Shown here one piece after another: positions 16,827 to 27,282 of a stretch of 64,000 nucleotides of DNA. Numbering within the stretch: position 1 is the first letter of the stretch; every line of letters begins with the position of its first letter. Source of the DNA: Dysgonomonas sp. UBA7710. GTDB lineage: Bacteria > Bacteroidota > Bacteroidia > Bacteroidales > Dysgonomonadaceae. Under the pieces are notes generated by a model. The model had not been told where the DNA came from. It was given only the letters and a program-made list of their open reading frames with translations, and searched no databases. The DNA lies in assembly GCF_002482385.1 (NCBI RefSeq), contig NZ_DLFW01000036.1:51636-115635 (forward strand). The letters are read 5' to 3'. A program made the translations under genes and the position numbers.

Positions 16827-19800
16827 TCAGGTTTTATCGCGCCTTTCCAGAAAATCAGATGGCAATACTCCATACTGTTTTTGGAAACATTTGGCAAAAT
16901 ACGACGGATTATTAAATCCGACCATATAGCAGACCTCATTTACTCGGTACTTATTTTCATTCAATAATTCTGTCGCTCTTTTCAGTCTTACCATCAGTAA
17001 CAGTTTATTCGGGGTGATACCCGACAGGTTTTTTATCTTGGCAAATAAGCCGGAACTACTGATATGAAGCTCTTCTGCTAAATACTCGATTGTGAAATCA
17101 ACATTGGCAATATTCTTTTCTATAATATCATTCACCTTTGTAAGAAACTCCTCGTCTCCTCTGTTCCCTGCAATACTTTTCAAAGAGGCAAATGGTGTCT
17201 CCGTAAATTTCTTCAACAGGTTTCGTCTCGATTCGAGTAAATTTTTTATCTGCACTGAAAGGAATGAGATCGAAAACGGTTTCTCTACATACGCATCCGC
17301 ACCTATCTCCAGCGCTTCAATCTTCGATGCAATATTAGTTTTGGCCGTCAGCATTATCAAAGGGATATGATTCCGGAGTAAACTACTCTTTACCTTATTA
17401 CAGAATTCTATCCCATCCATATTGGGCATCATAATATCGCTTATAATCAGGTCAACTTCTTCTCTTTCCAATAATTTTATTCCTTCTATGCCATCGTTTG
17501 CCAGAAGTATATTATATACTAAAATCAAATTCTTTTTGATAAATTCCTGCATATCCGGATTATCCTCCACAATCAGGATAGTTTGTCTGTCCTCCTCATG
17601 TAAAGATTCCTTTAAATTAATATCTGACTGAGAGGTATTCTGGTCATTTTGCAATACCTTTTCATGCGGCTCTCTTTCCTTATCAATCACTTGTTCCATA
17701 TTTATAGTATTCACCGGGAGTGTGATAGATACCGAAAGCCCTTTACCCGGTTCACTTTCAATATCTATACTTCCGTTACAAGCATCCACAATCGTTTTTA
17801 CCAGATAGAGCCCCAAACCCGTACCAGCCTTATGGTTACCGGATATCTGATAGAAAGGTTTAAAAATCTTTTCCCTCTCATTTTCGGATATCCCATCTCC
17901 ATTATCTTTTACACATATTATATATTTATTACCTTCTACATCAGAGCGAAGTATAAGCTCTATGTAGTCTTTCGTATATTTTGATGCGTTGTTGAGCAGA
18001 TTACTGACCACCTTTGTCAGATTCTCTACATCTATTGCAGTACGGAAGTCCTTATTATCATATGTATATACAAATTTAATATGCTTATGTTCCACATAAG
18101 ATTTAAAGCGGTCATACATATTTAATAAAAATTCATATACATTCTGATCCGATAAAGTAATTTGTATCGTCTCTCTTTCTATCTTTCTGAAATCGAGTAA
18201 TTGGTTCACCAGGTTAAGAAGCCTCTGGCTATTACGGTCTATAATATTCAGGTCGCCTTTTATATTTTCGGGCAAAGTATCCGAGGTTTCTATAATTTGT
18301 TCCAATGGTCCTATTATAAGACTCACAGGAGTGCGTATTTCGTGAGCAATGGAAGTAAAGAAATTTATTTTAGAGTCGTATGCCTCTTTTTCCTGCTCAT
18401 TCTTGATTTTCTCTATCCTCTCCTTATTCCTTTTTTCATCCCTGTTCCTTATATAAGTGAGAAAAGCTATCAATGCTGCCATAGTCAGCAATATATAAAA
18501 ACTGACAGACCATTTATTCCACCAGAACGGAGGAGTAACCACCAGTTTAATCTTCAGCCCCGTATCGTTCCATATACCATCATTATTTGATGCTTTAACT
18601 TTAAAGTAGTATTCTCCCGGAGGTATATTCGTATAAGCAGCCTTACGCACTTTTCCGACATAGTTCCAGTGCTTATCGAAACCTTCGAGCATAAAAGCGT
18701 ATTCATTTTTTTCAGGGGCAAAATAGCTTAGTGCCGTGTATTCAAAACTAAAGCCATTCTTATTATAGGGTAATGTTATCTGAGGGATACTATCCTCGCT
18801 ATATGAAAGGTAATTGTAAAAATTCACAGATTTATTAAACAACTGAAAATCTGTAATCTCTATTAGCGGTATAGAGCGGTTTATTACAATCTGCTTAGGA
18901 TAAAAAGCGTTGAATCCGGTTGCTGTTCCCAAATATATTCTGCCGGAAGATGTCTTTATCCCGGACTTTCCTGTAAACTGATCACTCAATAATCCGTCAC
19001 CTTTTGTAAAAATACGGTATTGATTGGTTTTAGGGTCGAAACTTACCAGCCCGCGGGTAGTGGCTATCCACAGGAAACCATTATCACTGAATATATTACA
19101 AATTGCATTACTCTGAAAATTAACTGATATTTGTATAAAAGACTGACTTGCCGCATCGTACCGGCACAAACCGCTATTCGTTCCTATCCATAACTGACCT
19201 GACTCATCGAGACAAAGACAAATAACATCATTACTGATCAAAGAAGACTTATCCTCCGGATTAAACTGGTATGCATGCCATTGTTTTGTATCGAGATTAT
19301 AGGCATGTATCCCGTCTCCGATAGTAGCGACCCAAATGGTATTTCCCACCTGAAGTATATCTATAATCAAAGTATTCAATTTTTTCATACGGAGAAAACT
19401 GTCCGTTTTACGGTCATAGAGATTTACTCCTGTTGTGGTACCAACCCAGAGATTATCACGGGAATCCTTATATAAAGCATATACATTATTAGCATCCAGG
19501 GAGGTCGAATCTGACGGATTATTATAATAGCACTTAAACTTCTTTGTACGCAGGTCCAACACATTCAATCCTCCCGAATATGTTCCTATCCATAAGTTAT
19601 CATCGTATATACACAGAGCATGTACATTGTGATAAGAAAGACTGTTCCTGTTCTTATCGGGCTTATAAGAAATAAAGTTTTCTGTTTTTGTATTGAAGAA
19701 GTTCAGTCCCCCGTCATCCGTCCCTATCCATAAGTTGCCGGATGCGTCTTCACAGAATGTACTCACAACATTACCACTTATCGAATTTTCATATCTGTCG

Positions 19801-20870
19801 TGCGTGTAACTTGTAAAATAGTTTCTGTTAGGAGATGCATAATTAATACCTCCATAATAAGTACCGATCCAAAGCCCGCCTTCCCTATCCTTATATATAG
19901 GGTAAACAAAGCGGTTCGATAATACCGGCTCCTTGATATGGGACTCTCTCTTATTGCCGATAACAGGCGATATGCTGAAAGAAGTCAATCCATCATTCGA
20001 GCCTATCAGCAACTTCCCCGGCTCATATTCCATCAGGGAATGAATATGGAGTATTTTGTCTACATTCTCTGTATTCAGATAATTACCTTTAATTCCGGTT
20101 TTCTTATCTATCTCGAAAAGGCCATTAGTCCATGTTCCCAACCATAGCATGCCAAAGGTGTCTTCCAACAGGGTATATCCTCGGAGTTGGCACAACAGAT
20201 CGGAGTTGGTATCAGGGAATGCAGGAACAAACTCATCTTTCTTCTTATCTAACTTATATAACTGATATATCGTATTATTAACTAATGCCCATATCGTATT
20301 ATCGCGGTCTTTGTAAACACAGGTCGTAAAAACCGGCTCCTGCTTGTTTTTTATATATTTATCAAAAGAATACAGCTTTAATGCATCTGTGTGTCTGTTA
20401 TAAAAAAACACTCCTTGTTTAAATGAACTTATCCATATATTCTCATTCTCATCGGATAGAATATTCTGTATCTTATCGTTGAGCGGAATATTCTCCTTTG
20501 TTCTCTTAGTAAAGGGACGGAAGCGGTCGCTTTGATAATCGTAAATAGAGATTCCGGTTTCAGTCCCTACCCATAGCTTCCTGTTTATATCTTCATAAAG
20601 ACTGTATATATAGTTGTTCACAATAGATGTGCTATCCCTTGGTATATTCCTGTATGAATGAAAATTATACCCATCGAAACGGTTGAGTCCATCTTCTGTT
20701 CCTATCCAGATATAACCTCTCGAATCCTGCTCAATAGCGTATACAGTATTCGACGACAGTCCGTTCTCTACAAAATAATATTTAAAATTCAGTTCAATTC
20801 CTGCAAGTGGAGAAGTAAAAAGAAAAAAACATACTATCACCAGGAATGTCTTTAATATCCGTGTTTTCAT
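16827..20870 (-). CDS. Hybrid two-component system regulator (HTCS), probably for PUL 2
   Basis: This second HTCS has 1347 residues in the same order. There is a signal peptide, a periplasmic double propeller with many WIGT-type repeats (about 25-690), a Y_Y_Y domain, and a membrane span near 787-807. The kinase carries His843 in AHEIRTP, followed by HATPase (GTGLGLYL), a receiver with Asp1145 in SDIMMPNMDG and Lys in EKPF, and an AraC domain at about 1240-1347 ending in FLERRDKT. The start was set at MKTRILK, which begins a normal signal peptide; the longer frame adds 16 unlikely residues. It diverges from the GH27 gene over 276 bp and converges on the other HTCS with a 2-bp gap, so PUL 2 is its likely target. 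Confidence 0.95.
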   Translation of the reverse strand: MKTRILKTFLVIVCFFLFTSPLAGIELNFKYYFVENGLSSNTVYAIEQDSRGYIWIGTEDGLNRFDGYNFHSYRNIPRDSTSIVNNYIYSLYEDINRKLWVGTETGISIYDYQSDRFRPFTKRTKENIPLNDKIQNILSDENENIWISSFKQGVFFYNRHTDALKLYSFDKYIKNKQEPVFTTCVYKDRDNTIWALVNNTIYQLYKLDKKKDEFVPAFPDTNSDLLCQLRGYTLLEDTFGMLWLGTWTNGLFEIDKKTGIKGNYLNTENVDKILHIHSLMEYEPGKLLIGSNDGLTSFSISPVIGNKRESHIKEPVLSNRFVYPIYKDREGGLWIGTYYGGINYASPNRNYFTSYTHDRYENSISGNVVSTFCEDASGNLWIGTDDGGLNFFNTKTENFISYKPDKNRNSLSYHNVHALCIYDDNLWIGTYSGGLNVLDLRTKKFKCYYNNPSDSTSLDANNVYALYKDSRDNLWVGTTTGVNLYDRKTDSFLRMKKLNTLIIDILQVGNTIWVATIGDGIHAYNLDTKQWHAYQFNPEDKSSLISNDVICLCLDESGQLWIGTNSGLCRYDAASQSFIQISVNFQSNAICNIFSDNGFLWIATTRGLVSFDPKTNQYRIFTKGDGLLSDQFTGKSGIKTSSGRIYLGTATGFNAFYPKQIVINRSIPLIEITDFQLFNKSVNFYNYLSYSEDSIPQITLPYNKNGFSFEYTALSYFAPEKNEYAFMLEGFDKHWNYVGKVRKAAYTNIPPGEYYFKVKASNNDGIWNDTGLKIKLVVTPPFWWNKWSVSFYILLTMAALIAFLTYIRNRDEKRNKERIEKIKNEQEKEAYDSKINFFTSIAHEIRTPVSLIIGPLEQIIETSDTLPENIKGDLNIIDRNSQRLLNLVNQLLDFRKIERETIQITLSDQNVYEFLLNMYDRFKSYVEHKHIKFVYTYDNKDFRTAIDVENLTKVVSNLLNNASKYTKDYIELILRSDVEGNKYIICVKDNGDGISENEREKIFKPFYQISGNHKAGTGLGLYLVKTIVDACNGSIDIESEPGKGLSVSITLPVNTINMEQVIDKEREPHEKVLQNDQNTSQSDINLKESLHEEDRQTILIVEDNPDMQEFIKKNLILVYNILLANDGIEGIKLLEREEVDLIISDIMMPNMDGIEFCNKVKSSLLRNHIPLIMLTAKTNIASKIEALEIGADAYVEKPFSISFLSVQIKNLLESRRNLLKKFTETPFASLKSIAGNRGDEEFLTKVNDIIEKNIANVDFTIEYLAEELHISSSGLFAKIKNLSGITPNKLLLMVRLKRATELLNENKYRVNEVCYMVGFNNPSYFAKCFQKQYGVLPSDFLERRDKT

Positions 20871-20991
20871 ATAGTATAAAGGTTTTAAGTGTAAATATCG
20901 CACTTTTTCCGATAACACAAAATTTCAAAAAGATAGCACAATCCTGCAAATAAACACATATAAACCTGATTACATGACACTTACATTCAAT

Positions 20992-21053
20992 TTTCGCATC
21001 ATAGTTAAAATATTAATTTGGATAAATTTCGCATTGTTCTGGAAATTCGTTGC
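20992..21053. promoter_or_regulatory. Repeated TTTCGCAT elements upstream of PUL 2
   Basis: TTTCGCAT occurs at 20992-20999 and again at 21027-21034, and a looser copy ATTCGTTGCAT follows at 21046-21056. They lie in the gap between the second HTCS gene and GH27. Direct repeats here are where an HTCS would bind, but spacing (35 and about 19 bp) is irregular, so the call is tentative. No clean -7/-33 pair was found in this gap. Confidence 0.3.
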
Positions 21054-21146
21054 ATATGCCTTCAACATATTTTAACGTCTTTTGCAATAGAGGAATTGCC
21101 CCCTTCAATTCTTTGATTATTACCGGAATCTAAAACTTATTATAGT

Positions 21147-22385
21147 ATGAAAAGCATTATCACATTCTTTTTATTATTTATAGGTATTTGTAATTTCTCC
21201 CTTGCTCAACAGGAATTCGGAAAACAAGACCAATCAGTCATTTCTGAATTTGACAAACTTGCCCGGACTCCACCAATGGGATGGAACAGTTGGAATAAAT
21301 TCGGTTGCAACGTCAGCGAAAAACTGATTAAAGAGATGGCCGATGCCATTGTTTCATCAGGAATGAAAGATGCCGGCTACGAATATGTAGTGATCGACGA
21401 TTGCTGGCAAACAGGGCGCGATGAGAAAGGAAATATCATAGTAGATAAAGATCATTTTCCGAACGGAATGAAACCGGTTGCCGACTATGTCCACAGTTTA
21501 GGACTCAAATTCGGAATATATTCATGTGCAGGAAGCAAAACATGTCAGGGAAGACCGGGCAGCCGTGGATACCAGTTTCAGGACGCACGCCAGTATGCCG
21601 GATGGAGTGTCGACTACCTCAAATACGACTGGTGCTACAACGAAGGTCAGGATGCTAAAGCCGCCTATAAAACGATGAGCGACGCATTAAAGGCATGTGG
21701 CAGGCCTATCGTATTCAGCATATGCGAATGGGGAGAAAACAAACCGTGGGAATGGGGTAAAGGTATAGGCCATCTATGGCGCATTACAGCCGATATACGC
21801 GACTGTTACGATTGCAGATTCAACTGGGGAGGGGTAGGTGTATTACAAATATTAGATAAGGCACTCACCATTAATCAATATTCCGGCCCCGGGCACTGGA
21901 ACGATCTGGAAATGCTCGAAATCGGGAATGGAGGACAGACAGAGCATGAGTATCGTTCACATTTTGCTATCTGGAGTATGATGTCTGCCCCCTTGATGGC
22001 AGGTAATGATATCCGTAGTATGGACTCCCTTACCAAAGAAATTCTATTGAATAAGGAGGCGATCGCCATTAATCAGGATAAGCAGGGAAAATCTGCATTC
22101 CGCTTTGTAGAGCTGAATGGAATCGACATCCTTGTAAAAGCCCTGTCCGATGGTGATGCAGCATTCTTATTTATCAACCGTAACAATTTCAAGATAGACC
22201 TCAGCTACAACTGGAATTTTGATACTGTATACGACCAAAGTCTCGAAAATGGCTCATTGTATATGAAACGCACTCCGCGAAGAATCAAAAATATATGGAC
22301 ACAGCAAGATATGGGTACTACTGATACCCCGTTAAGTAAAGTACTGGAACCTCATGAAAGCCTGTTTCTCAGACTCAGGAAGTAA
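21147..22385 (+). CDS. GH27 alpha-galactosidase
   Basis: This 412-residue secreted enzyme releases terminal alpha-linked galactose with retention. The signal peptide ends near residue 20 (FSLAQQ), and the TIM barrel opens with the family block TPPMGWNSWN (41-50). Other markers are VIDDCWQ (82-88), YLKYDWC with nucleophile Asp161 (158-163), and WRITADIRD with probable acid/base Asp216. A short C-terminal beta-sandwich completes the usual length. It is the first gene of PUL 2 and lies 68 bp before SusC. In plant glycans, alpha-galactose is found on extensin serines, on galactomannan and in raffinose. The arabinofuranosidases and peptidases downstream favour the first. An alpha-N-acetylgalactosaminidase or beta-L-arabinopyranosidase activity of the family cannot be excluded. 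Confidence 0.92.
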   Translation: MKSIITFFLLFIGICNFSLAQQEFGKQDQSVISEFDKLARTPPMGWNSWNKFGCNVSEKLIKEMADAIVSSGMKDAGYEYVVIDDCWQTGRDEKGNIIVDKDHFPNGMKPVADYVHSLGLKFGIYSCAGSKTCQGRPGSRGYQFQDARQYAGWSVDYLKYDWCYNEGQDAKAAYKTMSDALKACGRPIVFSICEWGENKPWEWGKGIGHLWRITADIRDCYDCRFNWGGVGVLQILDKALTINQYSGPGHWNDLEMLEIGNGGQTEHEYRSHFAIWSMMSAPLMAGNDIRSMDSLTKEILLNKEAIAINQDKQGKSAFRFVELNGIDILVKALSDGDAAFLFINRNNFKIDLSYNWNFDTVYDQSLENGSLYMKRTPRRIKNIWTQQDMGTTDTPLSKVLEPHESLFLRLRK

Positions 22386-22453
22386 AACAGAAGAAAAACA
22401 CATTTAAACAAGCGGTTAGTAATTTATTAATTTGAAACTAATTAAATCTAAAG

Positions 22454-25400
22454 ATGAAAACAAACCTTCTAAGAATCAAACACAAAACAGCCTGTTGCAT
22501 GATACTGTCATGTGTTTTATTAAGCGGGCTAACCTATCCGCAGGTATCGGTTGCCGAAAACAGCAAGGAAATACAACAATCGAAGACGACAGTCACAGGA
22601 ACTGTCACCGATAAAGATGGAGATGCCCTAATAGGTGTAGCGATAGTAGAAAAAGGAACAATAAATGGAACTACAACAGATGTCGATGGCAGATTCTCTC
22701 TATCTGTATCTGATCCTAATGGAATATTGGTAGTTACATTTGTGGGATTCCAGAAACAGGAAATAGTCTTAAATGGTAAGAAAGAATTCTCCATAACACT
22801 TCTCGAAGACTCTAAAATTCTGGATGAAGTTGTAGTTATAGGATACGGTACACAGCGCAAAGGCGATGTTACCAGTGCTATTGCCAGCGTAAAGGCCGAA
22901 GACTTTACCGTTGGTAAAATAAGTGACGCGGCAGAACTTATCAAAGGGAAGGTTGCCGGCTTAAGCATTACTAAATCATCCGGCGATCCGAACGCAACTT
23001 CCAGCATCATGCTTCGTGGTATTACAACAATTAAGGGTAGTGTAGAGCCTTTGGTACTGGTTGATGGGGTTGAAGGTTCGTTAACCACAGTGGCACCCGA
23101 AAATATTGCATCTATAGATGTACTGAAAGATGGTTCCGCTGCGGCTATATATGGTACTCGCGGAGCGAATGGGGTTATTATAATTACTACTAAAACAGGT
23201 AAACGGGAATCTCATTCAGAAGTTACCTATTCAGGATACCTGTCTTTCTCTAACTGGTATAAGACTGCCGATTTTATGGATACAAAAGATATCATTTATG
23301 GACGTACTACTTTTCCATATGAAGGCTATGATACTGATTGGTTAAAAGCTGTTACCCGAAAAGCCGGCTATACTCAAAACCATTCATTAGAACTAAAAGG
23401 AGGCTCAAAAACATCGGCGTACTCAGCCAATGTAACATATAGCGACGAAGAGGGTATCATGCGCAAAAGTGACAGCCGCAATTTGAAAATGCAATTGGAC
23501 TTTACACAATATGCCATGAAAGATATTTTAAAGTTCAACTTTAACCTATTATATGGCAATCATAAAAACTCAAATAATGACAATTCCTATGTGTACAGGC
23601 AGGCTCTGATTCATAATCCATCATCGCCCATTTATAATGAGAACGGTTCCTATTATGAAGAATTTAGCCGCTTCCAATATTATAACCCGGTGGCAATACA
23701 AAACGAAATGATAGGCGACACCAGATCCCACTTCTCACGTATTATGGGCAGAATCACAGTAGAACCTATAAAAGGATGGCAAACTGAATTGGCATTATCA
23801 CTAAAAGAAAACTCATCCACAGGGCAAACATATTATACGAGTGACTACTATAGCCAGATAATTGCAGCATGCAAAGGTTGGGCTTCCAAATCATCGGCCA
23901 ATGGCCGCAGCGACAATCTGGAACTGACATCCAAATATGATTTTTCGACAGGTAAGCACAGAGCAAATGCTTTGGTTGGATACAGTTATTTGTATAATGT
24001 CTATGATGGTTTTAGTGCCGGTAATGGTAATTTCCCATCAGAATCTTATTTATACAATAATCTAGGTCAGGGTACCTATTTGAAAGACGAAGATAAAACA
24101 GCCAGTATGGGGTCTTACAAAAACGATAACACGTTGGTCGGCTTTTTCGGACGTGTGAGCTATGGGTATGATGACCGCTATAATGCATTGGTCAGTATTC
24201 GTCGCGAAGGATCTTCTAAATTTGGAGACAATCACAAATGGGGTACCTTCTCTTCAGTGTCTTTAGGATGGAATATCAATAACGAGAAGTTTATGGAGCA
24301 ATTCACTTGGATCGATAACCTGAAGCTACGCTCCGGCTATGGTGTGACAGGAGTTATTCCCGGCAGCTCATACGCCTCTCTCACTATGTTTGACTATGAT
24401 CCTTATGGCGACCACTTAAGCCAAGATGGTAAATGGACCTCATCTCTAATGGTTAGCCAAAATCCTAATCCTAATCTCAAATGGGAAACAACTAGGGAAT
24501 GGAATCTCGGCTTAGACTGGGGTGTATTAGGCGGGCGTTTGAATGGATCTATTGATGTCTATACTAAAAAAACCAAGGATCTATTATATGATTATGCCGT
24601 ACCCGTACCGCCCAACATGTATGAATCGACCGTAGCCAATGTCGGACAAATGCGTAACAATGGTATAGAGATAATGATTCAGGCTATTCCCGTAAGGAAC
24701 AAGAATTTTGAATATAGTACAACCTTGACCTTATCCCACAATAGCAATAAACTGCTAAGTCTATCAAACGACCTTTACGAGACAGATAATTTCACTGAGT
24801 TATATGGAGGATTAGGAGATCCTATTTCTGTTCCGACACACTGCATGGAAGTTGGACAACGTCTGGGTGATTTCTGGGGATTAAAGTCTGTCGGTGTTAG
24901 CAAAGACGGTGTTGTTTTGGTCGAGGTATCCGATGGTAACGGAGGCTGGGTTGTAAAAGAATTCGATACTAAATATAACGAACAAGTCAACCGCCAACGA
25001 CTAGGTAATGGTTTACCTCAGGTATATGCCGGTTGGAGCCATACTTTCCGCTATAAGGATTTTGACCTGAGCATGCAATTCACCGGACAGTTTGGTTTCA
25101 AAATTCTAAATACACAACGCAGCTTCTATGAGAATAACTCCATCGCTTATAATCGTCTGAAATCAGCAGCCGACTGGTATGGGGCAATCGATGCCACAGG
25201 TGCAGCAGTTATTGATGACGCTACTGGCAAACAAAAGCAGGTTCAGCTCTCTAACTCCATGTCGCAAGGGTTCTGGAGCGACCACCTGGAAAGAGGAGAT
25301 TTTGTTAAATTATCAAATCTGACAATAGGATACAACTTACCATTATCAGGTTCTGTAAGGAATTATATCAACAAAGCACGTGTATATATATCAGGACAAA

Positions 25401-25534
25401 ACCTATTCTGTATCACCGGCTATTCAGGATTAGATCCGGAAGTATCTAACTACTTTTTAACTCCGGGTGTCGATTTTCGTGATAAATACCCTACTACCCG
25501 CTCTTTTACAGTTGGCCTAAATCTTAATTTCTAA
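22454..25534 (+). CDS. SusC/RagA TonB-dependent outer membrane transporter (PUL 2)
   Basis: This 1026-residue importer starts with a long signal peptide (to about residue 35). A carboxypeptidase-regulatory-like domain (VTGTVTDKDGDALIGV) follows, with the TonB-box region DEVVVIGYGTQRKGDV near 130, the plug (LVLVDGVEGS, AAIYGTRGANGVIIITTKTG) and a beta-barrel ending in FTVGLNLNF. SusD follows after 13 bp. The pair should take up the glycan or glycopeptide fragments produced by this locus. The cargo cannot be read from the sequence; context points to arabinogalactosylated glycopeptides. Confidence 0.95.
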   Translation: MKTNLLRIKHKTACCMILSCVLLSGLTYPQVSVAENSKEIQQSKTTVTGTVTDKDGDALIGVAIVEKGTINGTTTDVDGRFSLSVSDPNGILVVTFVGFQKQEIVLNGKKEFSITLLEDSKILDEVVVIGYGTQRKGDVTSAIASVKAEDFTVGKISDAAELIKGKVAGLSITKSSGDPNATSSIMLRGITTIKGSVEPLVLVDGVEGSLTTVAPENIASIDVLKDGSAAAIYGTRGANGVIIITTKTGKRESHSEVTYSGYLSFSNWYKTADFMDTKDIIYGRTTFPYEGYDTDWLKAVTRKAGYTQNHSLELKGGSKTSAYSANVTYSDEEGIMRKSDSRNLKMQLDFTQYAMKDILKFNFNLLYGNHKNSNNDNSYVYRQALIHNPSSPIYNENGSYYEEFSRFQYYNPVAIQNEMIGDTRSHFSRIMGRITVEPIKGWQTELALSLKENSSTGQTYYTSDYYSQIIAACKGWASKSSANGRSDNLELTSKYDFSTGKHRANALVGYSYLYNVYDGFSAGNGNFPSESYLYNNLGQGTYLKDEDKTASMGSYKNDNTLVGFFGRVSYGYDDRYNALVSIRREGSSKFGDNHKWGTFSSVSLGWNINNEKFMEQFTWIDNLKLRSGYGVTGVIPGSSYASLTMFDYDPYGDHLSQDGKWTSSLMVSQNPNPNLKWETTREWNLGLDWGVLGGRLNGSIDVYTKKTKDLLYDYAVPVPPNMYESTVANVGQMRNNGIEIMIQAIPVRNKNFEYSTTLTLSHNSNKLLSLSNDLYETDNFTELYGGLGDPISVPTHCMEVGQRLGDFWGLKSVGVSKDGVVLVEVSDGNGGWVVKEFDTKYNEQVNRQRLGNGLPQVYAGWSHTFRYKDFDLSMQFTGQFGFKILNTQRSFYENNSIAYNRLKSAADWYGAIDATGAAVIDDATGKQKQVQLSNSMSQGFWSDHLERGDFVKLSNLTIGYNLPLSGSVRNYINKARVYISGQNLFCITGYSGLDPEVSNYFLTPGVDFRDKYPTTRSFTVGLNLNF

Positions 25535-25547
25535 TCAGATAAAAACT

Positions 25548-27239
25548 ATGAAACTATTTAAAAATACAATAAAAGGACTGATCGTAAGCAGCTTATTGGT
25601 TTTTGCTGCCTGCACAGACTTGTCAGAAACCATATATGATAAACTGACAGATGAAACTGTCGATGTGAATGATCCGGAAGTGGTGGGATCTATGATGGGA
25701 GAAACTTATGCACAATTCCGTTATCTCTACTGGGGATGGAATGGCTACTTCGACTTGATGGAAGAATGTGCCGATACTTATATGACTCCAAAACGTATTG
25801 GTGTGGGCTGGGGTGACTTATATATTTCAATGCATAAACATAGTTGGAACTCCACCCAAGGACATATCGAAGGTTTGTGGCATTATGCTTATGTGGGCAT
25901 AGGTTATGCAAATAAATGTCTGGATGTTCTACCTGAAACAGGGTCGCCACAGGCACAAATGCGCTTTATGCGTGCATTGAACTATTACATTTTGTTGGAT
26001 GCATTCCGTAATGTACCACTAGAAACAACACAGAACCTACCGGAAGGCTATCTTCCCCAACAGGTAAATGCGGATAAAATTTTCGAATTCTGCGTAAGTG
26101 AATTAAATGCAATCAAAGATGATCTTGGAACCAAAAAGATACATGGTTATCCCAATCGTTATGCTGCTTGCATGGTACTAGCTAAATTATATTTGAATTA
26201 CAATGCATATTTTGGTACTGCAGACACAGAATATTATGATAAAGCGTTGATTGAAGTAAACGAAGTGATTAATGACGGCGGATATAGTCTGGCTCCTAAT
26301 TATCTGGATAATTTTAAAGCCGATATATCCGGATCGCCTGAAGTTATATTTGCAATACCTCTTGATAAAAAACGCGCCGCACACAATTACTTGGTAAATA
26401 AATGCTTGGTTGGAGCCGGTGCGGCTGCTTACGGATATTCCGGCGCTCCTTGGAATGGTAGCTGCGCTATCCCTCAGTTTATTGACAGCTATGACTCTGT
26501 TGACAAGCGATTAGGTTATACCTGGACCGGAGGTGTACAGAAAAGTGCAACTAAAGACTCCGACGGAAACTATATACCCCAATCAGGAGATCCGATACCT
26601 TTTACCTCTGACGATTGGGCTGGACAAGGCGTACTTAATTATTCGAAAAATGTACACTCTATAGATAATCCCGGAGCATATCAGCAAGAAGGCTATCGTT
26701 TTGTGAAAAGCGAGATTGTCGGAGATGATGCCGGAACATATGGCAATGATGTCGCATTTTTCCGTTTGGCAGACGCAATGTTTATAAAAGCCGAGTGTTT
26801 GTTGCGCTTGAGTAAAGACGAACAAATTGCAGCCGACTTGATCACCAATATCCGCAAACGTTCTTTCGACTCTGCTACAAAAGCAATTCGCACAGTGGCC
26901 GACTTAAAAGGGGGTAGCAGATATGATTACGGGCATCGGGAATATACCAGTGAGGGTTTTGCAAACTGGGATCCTGCATCGTATAAGAGTACTTCGGAAA
27001 AAGGAACTGACATTGTATTAGGAGGTTTGCTCGACGATCTGGCTTGGGAGTTCGTTGGAGAACACCATCGTCGCCAAGATCTGATAAGGTTTAAGATGTC
27101 CGATGGACGTAATGTTTTCAATGGAAAATCATGGTTCTGTAAAGACGCTACTACTGAAACCCACTGGGATTATTTTCCAATCCCTAAATCTGCAATGAAT
27201 GCAAATATATCACTTGTTCAAAATAAAGGATATAATTAA
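25548..27239 (+). CDS. SusD/RagB-type outer membrane lipoprotein (PUL 2)
   Basis: This is the surface lipoprotein partner of the preceding SusC, 563 residues, with lipobox cysteine 22 (VFAAC). SusD hallmarks are the AQMRFMRALNYYILLDAFRNVP segment in the N-terminal half, the FFRLADAMFIKAECLLRL helix near residue 405, and LAWEFVGEHHRRQDLIRF near 500. The C-terminus is the usual QNKGYN type, and it is somewhat longer than the PUL 1 SusD. The two-residue variation in the ERRRE block (GEHHRRQ) is seen in the RagB branch. It is followed by a lipoprotein carrying DUF4859 modules in the slot where a SusE-like binding protein would normally sit. Confidence 0.93.
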   Translation: MKLFKNTIKGLIVSSLLVFAACTDLSETIYDKLTDETVDVNDPEVVGSMMGETYAQFRYLYWGWNGYFDLMEECADTYMTPKRIGVGWGDLYISMHKHSWNSTQGHIEGLWHYAYVGIGYANKCLDVLPETGSPQAQMRFMRALNYYILLDAFRNVPLETTQNLPEGYLPQQVNADKIFEFCVSELNAIKDDLGTKKIHGYPNRYAACMVLAKLYLNYNAYFGTADTEYYDKALIEVNEVINDGGYSLAPNYLDNFKADISGSPEVIFAIPLDKKRAAHNYLVNKCLVGAGAAAYGYSGAPWNGSCAIPQFIDSYDSVDKRLGYTWTGGVQKSATKDSDGNYIPQSGDPIPFTSDDWAGQGVLNYSKNVHSIDNPGAYQQEGYRFVKSEIVGDDAGTYGNDVAFFRLADAMFIKAECLLRLSKDEQIAADLITNIRKRSFDSATKAIRTVADLKGGSRYDYGHREYTSEGFANWDPASYKSTSEKGTDIVLGGLLDDLAWEFVGEHHRRQDLIRFKMSDGRNVFNGKSWFCKDATTETHWDYFPIPKSAMNANISLVQNKGYN

Positions 27240-27282
27240 TTCTTCTATGAGAAAAAGTTTTAAAACAAAAGAAAGATTCAAA

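Noticed and set aside
22534..23088. 184-codon open frame opposite the PUL 2 SusC gene
   Set aside because: Shadow of the highly conserved SusC N-terminal region.
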